Assembly (NCBI GenBank): GCA_900317795.1
Contig: ONIF01000066.1
Span: 1 to 12,827, forward strand
Length of the DNA: 12,827 nucleotides
From: an uncultured Eubacteriales bacterium
GTDB lineage: Bacteria; Bacillota; Clostridia; Oscillospirales; Acutalibacteraceae
Direction of reading: 5' to 3'
Shown: positions 1 to 6,305 of the stretch, one piece after another
Layout: every line of letters starts with the position of its first letter
Numbering within the stretch: the stretch's first letter is position 1
The notes under the pieces: model-generated
The model's database searches: none
What the model saw: only the letters and a program-made list of their open reading frames with translations
What the model was told of the DNA's origin: nothing
Program-made: the position numbers and the translations under genes

Positions 1-53
1 AAACTGATCACACCGGTAAGAATGAGTGCACCCAAAGTAATAAGCAGAGCCAT
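1..53 (-). CDS. Possible start of a hydrophobic membrane protein, cut by the window edge
   Basis: An ATG at 53-51 overlaps the TAA that ends the shortened spoIIIAH (TAATG). It opens a frame that runs off the edge and reads MALLITLGALILTGVIS, a typical membrane segment. The same frame is open upstream back to about 188 without another ATG, and reads KIDVFAWPLWVKIAVPSV just before the Met, so the protein may instead be the continuation of a frame broken nearby. No ribosome-binding site precedes the ATG. The segment does not resemble SpoIIIAH, whose C-terminal part is a soluble YscJ-like domain. I do not recognise the family, and the stretch is too short to be sure it is a gene. Confidence 0.22.
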   Translation of the reverse strand, partial: MALLITLGALILTGVIS

Positions 54-307
54 TACGGAGGGAACAGCAATCTTGACCCAGAGCGGCCATGCAAATACAT
101 CGATTTTTCTGATTTTTCCGACTTTTCCCCCGATACCTCCGTATTTACATAAGTAGTCTGACCAAGCTGTTTTGATACGCTTACCGACTGCTTATCGTCA
201 TTTACGCTTACAGGCTCTACTCCGGAAAACTGCCAATTCAAATATACCGCTGTTCCCAATGCTGCCACCATTGCCGCTATCAATAACTGCCTTTTTCCGA
301 ATGTCAT
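53..307 (-). CDS. spoIIIAH: Stage III sporulation protein AH, C-terminally truncated (84 aa)
   Basis: SpoIIIAH is the mother-cell half of the channel formed with forespore SpoIIQ; its C-terminal YscJ/FliF-like domain forms the ring. Here the N-terminus MTFGKRQLLIAAMVAALG and the following YLNWQFSG give the single membrane anchor typical of the family. They are followed by a polar linker ending in SEKSEKSEKS. The expected soluble domain of roughly 100 residues is absent: after the SEK repeats the frame reads 15 unrelated residues to a TAA at 55-53. ATG 307 is chosen because GGGGGAG lies 7 nt upstream; longer in-frame extensions run into spoIIIAG. The position as last gene of the operon supports the name. 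The truncation may be a real disruption, a deletion fusing it to the next gene, or an assembly error. Confidence 0.6.
   Translation of the reverse strand: MTFGKRQLLIAAMVAALGTAVYLNWQFSGVEPVSVNDDKQSVSVSKQLGQTTYVNTEVSGEKSEKSEKSMYLHGRSGSRLLFPP
102..128. repeat. Three tandem 9-bp units encoding Ser-Glu-Lys
   Basis: GATTTTTCT, GATTTTTCC and GACTTTTCC follow each other without gaps on the plus strand. Read on minus they give the in-frame SEK-SEK-SEK linker of SpoIIIAH. The recognisable SpoIIIAH sequence ends just after this repeat. Confidence 0.75.
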
Positions 308-331
308 AAAATATCTCCCCCATATACAATT

Positions 332-352
332 CATAATCCATAATGCATAATT
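332..352. repeat. Heptad tandem repeat CATAATN x3 between spoIIIAG and spoIIIAH
   Basis: CATAATC, CATAATG and CATAATT are three consecutive 7-nt units differing only in the last base. They fill most of the gap between the spoIIIAG stop and the spoIIIAH ribosome-binding site. The last base lies in the spoIIIAG stop codon. Confidence 0.75.
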
Positions 353-879
353 TAATTTCCAAGCTTGCTTACACATATATGTGACTTCGTTACATCAAGT
401 GCAGCACTTACCGCCTCCGTTACTTTTATACATACCTCCTCTTTATCCCCTCCTTCGCATACTACCAATACCCCCTTTATTTTCGGCATTAACTGCCCTA
501 TCGTCAACGCCTTTTCCGAACCGTCATTCTGCCGTATAACAATACACGACTGCTTTTCGTTGCTTTGCTTATCACTTGAAGTTTCCCTCTGCTGTATGTC
601 ATTATCTGTTGCATATATATTCCTCACTGTCCCGTCTATCGTCAGCATTATTTTTGTCCTGCCAACTCCCTCTATACTTGCCAGCATATTCCCCAATTCA
701 TCACACAATCCCTGCCTATACTCCTCAACTGTATATGTTTCATTCTCGCTCACCTCTGCAAATGTATCTTCCTTTTCCCTCCCCCCGAAAAAGTCCGAAC
801 AAAATATAAGTACTATCCCTGCAAGCCCTGCTATTACCGTAATTTTAAGTATATTTTCTTTTTTAAATATCTCCCCCAT
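352..879 (-). CDS. spoIIIAG: Stage III sporulation protein AG
   Basis: SpoIIIAG forms a large ring in the intermembrane space between mother cell and forespore as part of the SpoIIIA-SpoIIQ complex. The 175-residue protein has a short cytoplasmic N-terminus, one membrane helix (about 12-28, ITVIAGLAGIVLIF), a polar linker, and then a ring-building region beginning near YRQGLCDELGNMLASIEGVG. The conserved GVLVVCEGGD and the following amphipathic TEAVSAAL are typical of the family's C-terminus. ATG 879 is preferred to the in-frame GTG at 891: AGGTGA lies 8 nt before the ATG, whereas nothing precedes the GTG. The stop of spoIIIAF lies in this ribosome-binding region, so the two are probably translationally coupled. 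Length is close to normal and nothing looks missing. Confidence 0.93.
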   Translation of the reverse strand: MGEIFKKENILKITVIAGLAGIVLIFCSDFFGGREKEDTFAEVSENETYTVEEYRQGLCDELGNMLASIEGVGRTKIMLTIDGTVRNIYATDNDIQQRETSSDKQSNEKQSCIVIRQNDGSEKALTIGQLMPKIKGVLVVCEGGDKEEVCIKVTEAVSAALDVTKSHICVSKLGN

Positions 880-891
880 ATTTCCCCTCAC

Positions 892-1350
892 CTATCCCGA
901 TACACTTATATTACATTCTATTCCCAATTCCGATATGATTTTCTTCGTCACCGTCACTTTATCCCTGCTTTCAAGAACTACATCTGCCTTTATCATATTT
1001 ATGCAGTTATCCTCGTCAATATCCATACTTATTTCTACCGCCAACGGAAAAATATTTTCCTCTCCCAAACTCCTTTTCACCAATTCCTTTATCTCGCTTT
1101 CAAGATATTCTACCCTCTGTTCTGCAATTTTATCGGGTATTTCTCCCGAAAACTCCTCTGCACTTCCAATATCTGCTCTAAACCCTCCGATGACACTCCC
1201 CAACGGCAATATTACCGTACAAAGCATTATTCCGCCTAATACATATCTTACTGTCTTTTCAAGTGCCATGTCGGATATGAACATTTCCACTATACATACT
1301 ACTGCCGAACTTATGCATATCCCTGCCGCCCACTTTGCAAACTCGTCCAT
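892..1350 (-). CDS. spoIIIAF: Stage III sporulation protein AF
   Basis: The 152-residue protein has two N-terminal membrane helices (about 6-26 and 33-54, the second containing YVLGGIMLCTVILPLG) followed by a soluble domain with alternating acidic and basic residues, the known SpoIIIAF architecture. In B. subtilis the protein belongs to the SpoIIIA secretion-like complex needed for late forespore gene expression. It starts 3 bp after the spoIIIAE stop. AGGAAG, which overlaps the 3' end of spoIIIAE, provides the ribosome-binding site. Identity rests on topology, size and exact place in the operon. Confidence 0.9.
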   Translation of the reverse strand: MDEFAKWAAGICISSAVVCIVEMFISDMALEKTVRYVLGGIMLCTVILPLGSVIGGFRADIGSAEEFSGEIPDKIAEQRVEYLESEIKELVKRSLGEENIFPLAVEISMDIDEDNCINMIKADVVLESRDKVTVTKKIISELGIECNISVSG

Positions 1351-1353
1351 ATC

Positions 1354-2385
1354 TCATCTTCCTATGACTAAAATTATTCCCGTCGATATTACAAGCACCG
1401 CCAATGCACAAAATAACAATCCCGTCATCATTGCAACAGCCTTTGATATATTCCTAAATATCTTTGTCATGTCGTTAAGTCCCATTATATCTCCTGCACT
1501 CGACAGCACAAACATCGAAAACTGCCACACGATACACTCCATTGCAACAGGCATTATGATAAATCCGCTTGCTATTATTACAAATACCCCTGCTCCCGTC
1601 TTTAACAATTCCACACTTCCGTTAAACGTATTCAACGCTTCCCCCAATGCTCCCCCCACAACAGGCACAAATGAACTTACTGCAAATCTCAATGCCTTTT
1701 TGCTGACATTATCCATTGATGATGTCATTACCGTCTGCAGTGACAAGACCGCTGTAAATATACCCATAATAAACGTCAATGCCCACTTTGCAGTTTTATA
1801 CACGCTTTCACACAGGCTGTTTAAATTCATCTTCACGGACAGTGACGACATTACCGTTAATGCCAAAAATACATTTATCAACGGTGAAACCAATTTTGCA
1901 CTGACTGCCGAAACTGCATTCCCTGCCGTCATCATCATATTATAATATGACATTCCTGCCATTTCTTTTCCCGAAGATATGACAAGTCCTGCCATAATCG
2001 GCACTAACAATACCATAAAGCCCGATATGCCGTTCAATACCTCAACTACTCTTTCTATCGTACTGCACAGCGGTATGATTACTGCCGTACATATACACAT
2101 AATCCCCACCGCATTTGATACGCCTTTTAATTTCCTCTCGCCAAGCGTTATATTAAATCCCTCTGCCATAGAACACATCAGCATTATTCCCATACATACA
2201 GACATTCCCACAAATGCCCTTTGACTGCCTGTATTCAGCATGGAAACCGTCTTTTCAAGCACCCTGCCAAAATCTAATTCCGACATTTCACCGTAATCAA
2301 CAGATGTTATCCCTATCTCCGACAAATTCCTCTTTACTTCCGTCGGCAGGCTGTCATACAGACGTTGTACCGCTCCACTCTCCAC
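1354..2385 (-). CDS. spoIIIAE: Stage III sporulation protein AE, polytopic membrane protein
   Basis: This is the largest membrane component of the SpoIIIA complex and is thought to form its export-like core. The N-terminal 60 residues are soluble (RLYDSLPTEVKRNLSEIGI), followed by several membrane helices. The family block AVSSFVPVVGGALGEAL is present near residues 235-251, and the C-terminus ends in a helix (ISTGIILVIG). There is no signal peptide, unlike the longer B. subtilis protein; I believe shorter N-termini occur in ruminococcal homologues. The start is uncertain: GTG 2394 has no useful ribosome-binding site, while GTG 2385 has TGGAG 8 nt upstream, so 2385 is used (343 aa). Both candidate starts and the ribosome-binding site lie inside a heptad repeat. 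It begins 6-15 bp after spoIIIAD. Confidence 0.9.
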   Translation of the reverse strand: MESGAVQRLYDSLPTEVKRNLSEIGITSVDYGEMSELDFGRVLEKTVSMLNTGSQRAFVGMSVCMGIMLMCSMAEGFNITLGERKLKGVSNAVGIMCICTAVIIPLCSTIERVVEVLNGISGFMVLLVPIMAGLVISSGKEMAGMSYYNMMMTAGNAVSAVSAKLVSPLINVFLALTVMSSLSVKMNLNSLCESVYKTAKWALTFIMGIFTAVLSLQTVMTSSMDNVSKKALRFAVSSFVPVVGGALGEALNTFNGSVELLKTGAGVFVIIASGFIIMPVAMECIVWQFSMFVLSSAGDIMGLNDMTKIFRNISKAVAMMTGLLFCALAVLVISTGIILVIGR

Positions 2386-2400
2386 TCTGCACACTCCACT
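2373..2400. repeat. Heptad tandem repeat (CTCCACT family, 4 units) at the spoIIIAD/spoIIIAE junction
   Basis: Plus-strand units are CTCCACT (2373-2379), CTCCACT (2380-2386), CTGCACA (2387-2393) and CTCCACT (2394-2400). On the coding strand these are AGTGGAG units. They provide the TGGAG ribosome-binding site and the GTG starts of spoIIIAE, and abut the spoIIIAD stop. Because 7 is not a multiple of 3, losing or gaining a unit would change the frame or spacing of the spoIIIAE start. Confidence 0.75.
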
Positions 2401-2778
2401 CTATTTCATTAACTCCATAGCCGTATTTAATATATTCCTAAACAACGGCAATGCCGTTATGATTACCGTCACTCTTGACGCAAATTCAACTTTTGATGCC
2501 AATGCTCCCTGTCCTGCCTCTTTACAGCTGTCAGATACAAATTCACATACAAGACATATTCCAAGTGTTTTTATCAGTATTTCCGCATACTCTCCCGATG
2601 ACGTTAAACTATTTATTTGTTCTATTAACGGTGATACTCTTGAAATGACACTTAAAAATATAAATGCTCCGCCCGTTATTACAAGCAGTACTGCCGTTTC
2701 GGGTGCATACTTCTTTAAACCCAATGCACAAAATGATGTTATCAATGCTATTCCGCATATCTGTATTATATCTCCCAT
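2401..2778 (-). CDS. spoIIIAD: Stage III sporulation protein AD
   Basis: A 125-residue protein made of about four hydrophobic segments (IIQICGIALITSFCALGL, AVLLVITGGAFIFL, LIKTLGICLVCEF and VTVIITALPLF). Size and topology match SpoIIIAD, a SpoIIIAC-related membrane subunit of the channel. KKYAPETAVLLVITGG is typical of the family. ATG 2778 follows the spoIIIAC stop by 2 bp and has only a weak purine stretch upstream, so translation probably depends on coupling to spoIIIAC. No anomalies inside the gene. Confidence 0.93.
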   Translation of the reverse strand: MGDIIQICGIALITSFCALGLKKYAPETAVLLVITGGAFIFLSVISRVSPLIEQINSLTSSGEYAEILIKTLGICLVCEFVSDSCKEAGQGALASKVEFASRVTVIITALPLFRNILNTAMELMK

Positions 2779-2780
2779 AT

Positions 2781-2975
2781 CTAAAATCCAAAAAGTGTTT
2801 CTATCGTGCTGAATAAATCGGCTATTTTCTGCACAAGCATTAACAAAACCACTATCAATCCCGACAATGTTGTCATCATAGCCTGTTCTTCTCTGCCCGA
2901 CCTCGACAACACTAAACTTAACACTGCTACTATTATTCCTATTGCCGCTATCTTGAATATGAAATCAACATTCAT
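2781..2975 (-). CDS. spoIIIAC: Stage III sporulation protein AC
   Basis: A 64-residue protein with two membrane helices (about 5-23 and 34-57) joined by a short charged turn, RSGREEQ, followed by MMTTLSGLIVVLLMLVQKI. This is the compact form typical of SpoIIIAC. The ribosome-binding site GGGAGAG lies 4 nt before ATG 2975, within the 13-bp gap after spoIIIAB. It is a small subunit of the SpoIIIA membrane complex and is homologous to part of SpoIIIAD. Confidence 0.93.
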   Translation of the reverse strand: MNVDFIFKIAAIGIIVAVLSLVLSRSGREEQAMMTTLSGLIVVLLMLVQKIADLFSTIETLFGF

Positions 2976-2988
2976 TTTTCTCTCCCAT

Positions 2989-3495
2989 TCAGCATATCAA
3001 TGCCGCTGCCATCACTCCGCAAAACATTCCCGTCACCCTGTAAACCCTGCACTTCGATAACATATCGTTTTTTAGTACGTGCCACCTGTTTCTTACCAAT
3101 TCTTCATGCAGTTTTATTTTAGACAATTCCCCCTCCCTGTCACTTATCCCAAATGCATTCCCAAAGTACTCCACAATCTCAATGTCAGACTTTTCAAAAT
3201 ACAGCTTCTTCATATTTTCATTAACCGCCTTTTTCCATGCACTTTCTATTGCTTCACCATTATCCATGTATTTTTCTGTATCTGTCAAAATCGGCTCGGC
3301 AAGCGGTATGTTTTTTATCTCTTTCAAAATCTCCCTTACGGACATTCCTCCATAAGAAATCATTGTCTGCACCTGCGTCAAAAACATAATATACTGCTCA
3401 AAAAATTCCACTTTCCTCTTTAACCTCAATGAAAAATATATTCCCCCAAGCGTTCCGCATACAACGATAAATATTCCCCCGACAAACTTTAACAT
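2989..3495 (-). CDS. spoIIIAB: Stage III sporulation protein AB
   Basis: This 168-residue protein has an N-terminal membrane helix (about 4-24), a basic stretch RLKRK, a helical soluble middle, and a hydrophobic C-terminal tail (VTGMFCGVMAAALIC). This is the SpoIIIAB pattern, distantly related to type II secretion GspF-like proteins. In the complex it is thought to work with the ATPase SpoIIIAA. The ATG overlaps the spoIIIAA stop as TAATG (3497-3493), indicating coupled translation. The purine-rich heptad repeat just upstream (AGTGAGG) supplies the ribosome-binding site from inside spoIIIAA. Length is close to the B. subtilis protein. Confidence 0.93.
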   Translation of the reverse strand: MLKFVGGIFIVVCGTLGGIYFSLRLKRKVEFFEQYIMFLTQVQTMISYGGMSVREILKEIKNIPLAEPILTDTEKYMDNGEAIESAWKKAVNENMKKLYFEKSDIEIVEYFGNAFGISDREGELSKIKLHEELVRNRWHVLKNDMLSKCRVYRVTGMFCGVMAAALIC

Positions 3496-3520
3496 TATTC
3501 CTCACTCCTCATTCCTAATT
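3493..3520. repeat. Heptad tandem repeat at the spoIIIAA/spoIIIAB junction
   Basis: Plus-strand units are CATTATT, CCTCACT, CCTCATT and CCTAATT, exactly 7 nt apart from 3493 to 3520. On the coding strand they read AATTAGG, AATGAGG, AGTGAGG and AATAATG. They encode the last residues of SpoIIIAA (ELGMRSEE), its TAA, the ribosome-binding site and the ATG of spoIIIAB. Confidence 0.65.
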
Positions 3521-4442
3521 CTATCACTTTCGCTATTTTACAAGGTCTGTTTGAGGACTCCAACATCACTATATTTTTAAATGCACCCGTTTCAATCAGT
3601 GAAACAGCCTGTTTTCTCCTCATCAATTCTTCATAGTTTCCTGCATGAATGCTTGCAATGATAACAGCACCTGCATTAAATCCCTGTGAAACAAGCCTGC
3701 AATCTTCATCAGTTCCCAATTCGTCACATATTATCACCTGCGGTGACATTGCCCTTATTGCGTGAATAATTCCCTCGCCTTTCGGATACCCGTTTAAAAT
3801 ATCACTCAATCCCATGTCATTATATGACACTCCCGAATACGTTCCCGACAGTTCCCCTCTTTCATCTATCACTGCCGTTCTCGTGACATGACACCCTATT
3901 CCCAATGACAAACTCCTTGCCAAATCCCTTAATAAAGTCGTCTTTCCGCTTGACGGCATTCCTGCTATCAATATCCCTCCCTCAAACGGATACAAATGAT
4001 TGATGATTTCTTCCGAAACTCCAAATATCTGCCTTGCTATTCTCACATTCATTGACGATATATCATTGAGTGCAGATATTTTTCCGTCTGTCAGAACTGC
4101 CGTTCCGCATAAGCCTACTCTGTGACCGCCCTTTACTGTAATATAACCGTTCTTTATCTCGTCTTGACGGCTATATACGGAATAATCACATATTCTCCTA
4201 AATGTGTCATATATTCCCCTCTGCGATACACGAAATGCCTTTTCACCCATTGTGTACATGATTTTTCCGTCAGCGTCCGTAAAAACGGTTGTTGCACCGT
4301 CTGACAATGCAAGAGGCTTGTTTACTCTTATGCGTATCTCCTGAACAGTGCCTTTCTTGCTGTCGGGGATATTCTTTAAAACCGCCCCTATATCCTCCGA
4401 CAATATCTCTGCTGCACTGTCAAATGCTTTTGTATCTGCCAT
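3495..4442 (-). CDS. spoIIIAA: Stage III sporulation protein AA, secretion-type ATPase
   Basis: SpoIIIAA is the cytoplasmic ATPase of the SpoIIIA complex, related to the motor ATPases of type II and IV secretion, and is required for forespore development after engulfment. The 315-residue protein has the N-terminal domain with EIRIRVNKPL (35-44) and a KGGHRVGLCG block (104-113). It has a perfect Walker A GMPSSGKT (161-168), a Walker B-like VIICDELG (236-243) and a downstream SIHAGN (264-269). Length matches the family. ATG 4442 has AAAGGAATG upstream. As first gene of the operon it lies behind a probable sigma-E promoter. The last nine residues come from a heptad repeat and are unlikely to be functionally conserved. 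Confidence 0.95.
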   Translation of the reverse strand: MADTKAFDSAAEILSEDIGAVLKNIPDSKKGTVQEIRIRVNKPLALSDGATTVFTDADGKIMYTMGEKAFRVSQRGIYDTFRRICDYSVYSRQDEIKNGYITVKGGHRVGLCGTAVLTDGKISALNDISSMNVRIARQIFGVSEEIINHLYPFEGGILIAGMPSSGKTTLLRDLARSLSLGIGCHVTRTAVIDERGELSGTYSGVSYNDMGLSDILNGYPKGEGIIHAIRAMSPQVIICDELGTDEDCRLVSQGFNAGAVIIASIHAGNYEELMRRKQAVSLIETGAFKNIVMLESSNRPCKIAKVIELGMRSEE

Positions 4443-4473
4443 TTAAAACATTCCTTTCGTTTCTGATATTCTA

Positions 4474-4502
4474 TACATATTGACACTCTTTTAAAAATAT
4501 TC
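4474..4502 (-). promoter_or_regulatory. Probable sigma-E promoter of the spoIIIA operon
   Basis: On the minus strand GAATATT (4502-4496) matches the sigma-E -35 consensus. After a 14-nt spacer comes AATATGTA (4481-4474), which keeps the central ATA of the -10 element but is otherwise a weak match. B. subtilis spoIIIA is transcribed by sigma-E, so the location is expected. No sigma-A-like promoter was seen on this strand. Confidence 0.45.
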
Positions 4503-4503
4503 C

Positions 4504-4532
4504 TTTACACCTCCTCTTTTTAATGTTATAAT
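4504..4532 (+). promoter_or_regulatory. Sigma-A promoter with extended -10 for the ttcA-like gene
   Basis: TTTACA (4504-4509), a 17-nt spacer and TATAAT (4527-4532), with TGT immediately before the -10, make a near-consensus promoter with an extended -10. The expected start is near 4539, just before the GAGGTGA ribosome-binding site at 4541-4547. Confidence 0.8.
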
Positions 4533-4553
4533 ACATTCTCGAGGTGACTTTTT

Positions 4554-5378
4554 ATGGATAAAACACAATCCGTTGAACACAGCATTATTACAAAATACAA
4601 GAAAACTCTCTTTCACAGATTTATCGGGGCTGTGAAAGATTATGAACTGATTTCACAGGGCGACAAAATCGCTGTCTGCATTTCGGGCGGTAAAGATTCC
4701 ATGCTTTTAGCCAAACTTATGCAGGAACTTTCAAAACACGGTGATTATCCCTTTGACATGGAATTTATCGTTATGAATCCGGGATATACACCGCAAAATC
4801 TTCAAAAAATAATCGACAATTCCGAAATTCTCGGCATTCCTATCAAAATTTTTGAAACAGATATTTTTAACTCCGTCTTTCACATAGAAAAAAATCCCTG
4901 TTATCTTTGTGCAAGAATGAGGAGAGGGCATTTATATAAATATGCACAATCTCTCGGCTGCAATAAAATCGCTCTCGGACATCACTTCGATGATGTGATT
5001 GAAACTATTTTAATGGGAATGCTCTACGGAGCACAAATCCAAACCATGATGCCACGCATTAAAAGTACCAATTTTGACGGCATGGAACTTATTCGACCTA
5101 TGTATTATATCCGTGAAAAAGATATTATTTCATGGAGAAATTACAATAAATTGGAGTTTTTACAATGTGCGTGCAGGTTTACCGAACAAAATGCAAATCT
5201 CGACAGCACGGGTACTTCAAAACGTCAAGAAGTTAAAAACCTTATCAAAGAAATGAAAAAAGTCAACCCTCAAGTTGACATCAATATTTTCCGAAGTGTC
5301 GAAAGAGTTAATCTTTCCACCATTATCGGCTATTACAAAGAAGGTGAAGAACATAATTTTCTCGAAAACTTCAAATAA
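4554..5378 (+). CDS. TtcA-family tRNA 2-thiolation protein (PP-loop ATPase)
   Basis: Members of the TtcA/TtuA family activate a tRNA base with ATP and insert sulfur, using an iron-sulfur cluster; E. coli TtcA makes 2-thiocytidine at position 32. The 274-residue protein has the PP-loop SGGKDS (44-49), a C-X2-C pair (C116, C119 in PCYLCARMRRG), the family block GHHFDDVIET (142-151), and further cysteines at 205 and 207 that could supply the third cluster ligand. The region after these cysteines lacks the additional cysteines I recall in some clostridial homologues. It starts at ATG 4554 with GAGGTGA 6 nt upstream. The downstream transporter overlaps its 3' end, so they probably share a transcript. 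The exact tRNA substrate cannot be told from sequence. Confidence 0.88.
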   Translation: MDKTQSVEHSIITKYKKTLFHRFIGAVKDYELISQGDKIAVCISGGKDSMLLAKLMQELSKHGDYPFDMEFIVMNPGYTPQNLQKIIDNSEILGIPIKIFETDIFNSVFHIEKNPCYLCARMRRGHLYKYAQSLGCNKIALGHHFDDVIETILMGMLYGAQIQTMMPRIKSTNFDGMELIRPMYYIREKDIISWRNYNKLEFLQCACRFTEQNANLDSTGTSKRQEVKNLIKEMKKVNPQVDINIFRSVERVNLSTIIGYYKEGEEHNFLENFK

Positions 5379-6285
5379 ACTTCTTACAAATACATTTGCT
5401 GTATCGGGAATTGCCCTTTTCTGTACGATATTGTGGGGTACGGCTTTTCCTGCCATAAAAATCGGCTATCGGCTTTTTGACATACAAAATACCGATACAC
5501 CGTCAATCCTCATATTTGCAGGGGCAAGATTTGCGATTGCAGGGCTTATTGTCCTTGCAATCGGACTGATACGAAAACCAAAAGAAATGATTATTCACAA
5601 AAAAGACATTATCCCCATTGGCATTCTCGGTTTTTTTCAAACATTTCTGCAATACTTATTACTTTATATCGGTCTTTTGAATGTTTCAGGCACAAAGTCC
5701 TCTCTTTTAACATCTGTTGCCGCTTTCGGCTCGGTCATTCTGTCCGCAGTTTTCTTTCAATCAGATAAACTCTCTTTCAAAAAAATTTTCGGCTGCCTTG
5801 TCGGCATTTCGGGCATTGTTGTTATTACACTTTCAGGCGGTGATTTGGGCGGATTTTCCCTTATTGGTGACGGGCTTGTTATTTTATCAAATTTATCGGG
5901 GGCTTTCGGAAACGTCATAAGCAAAAAAATTTCTCCCAACAGAAACCCTGTCCAAATTTCGGGCTGGCAATTAACTTTTGGCGGCTCTGCACTTATCATA
6001 ACAGGTCTTTTATTTGGCGGAAAACTGATTTTTTATAATATCCAATGCGTTCTGATACTGCTTTATCTCGCTTTTATGGCAGGTATTGCCTTTATGCTCT
6101 GGACTATGCTGTTATTTCACAATCCCGTCAGCAGAGTGGCTGTTTTCAATCTGTTTATTCCCGTCTTTGGCACAATGTGGTCGGGCATTTTCCTCAATGA
6201 AAATATTTTCACTCCCGTAAATTTAATATCACTTTTGCTTGTATGTTCGGGGGTGTTCCTCGTAAACTTCAAAAAAAGGACATGA
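5344..6285 (+). CDS. EamA/DMT-family membrane transporter
   Basis: About ten membrane helices arranged as two EamA repeats. The first helix carries the family signature LWGTAFPAIKIGY, and the first repeat ends around GTKSSLLTSVAAFGSVIL. The second repeat carries a matching ISKKISPNRNPVQISGWQ block and ends with PVFGTMWSGIFLNE. Such proteins export or import small metabolites; the substrate is unknown. No ATG precedes the first helix. GTG 5344 gives a typical N-terminus (VKNIIFSK) and a 35-bp overlap with the ttcA-like gene; the alternative TTG 5275 would overlap by 104 bp. ATA or ATT codons just after AAGGTGA (near 5353) are further possibilities. The start is therefore uncertain, the rest firm. 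The stop codon lies inside the terminator stem. Confidence 0.85.
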   Translation: MKNIIFSKTSNKLLTNTFAVSGIALFCTILWGTAFPAIKIGYRLFDIQNTDTPSILIFAGARFAIAGLIVLAIGLIRKPKEMIIHKKDIIPIGILGFFQTFLQYLLLYIGLLNVSGTKSSLLTSVAAFGSVILSAVFFQSDKLSFKKIFGCLVGISGIVVITLSGGDLGGFSLIGDGLVILSNLSGAFGNVISKKISPNRNPVQISGWQLTFGGSALIITGLLFGGKLIFYNIQCVLILLYLAFMAGIAFMLWTMLLFHNPVSRVAVFNLFIPVFGTMWSGIFLNENIFTPVNLISLLLVCSGVFLVNFKKRT

Positions 6286-6304
6286 CGCATCATGTCCCTT
6301 TTTT
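6271..6304. terminator. Bidirectional rho-independent terminator
   Basis: GGACATGA (6278-6285) and TCATGTCC (6290-6297) form an 8-bp stem with a CGCA loop. The stem is flanked by seven A on the left and CTTTTTT on the right, so it has a T-run in either direction. It lies between the convergent transporter and HTH genes and should end both. The left arm contains the transporter's TGA stop. Confidence 0.88.
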
Positions 6305-6305
6305 A

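Noticed and set aside
1..145. Open plus-strand frames at the left edge
   Set aside because: They read Cys/Asn/Gln/His-rich or otherwise unlikely protein and are complements of the hydrophobic minus frame; no start signal was found.
880..891. GTG 891 as start of spoIIIAG
   Set aside because: No ribosome-binding site precedes it, while AGGTGA precedes ATG 879 at a good distance.
365..1945. A 526-codon open frame on the plus strand
   Set aside because: It is antisense to spoIIIAG, spoIIIAF and spoIIIAE, which are clear family members. Its Ser/Thr/Ile-rich composition is what the complement of these genes produces.
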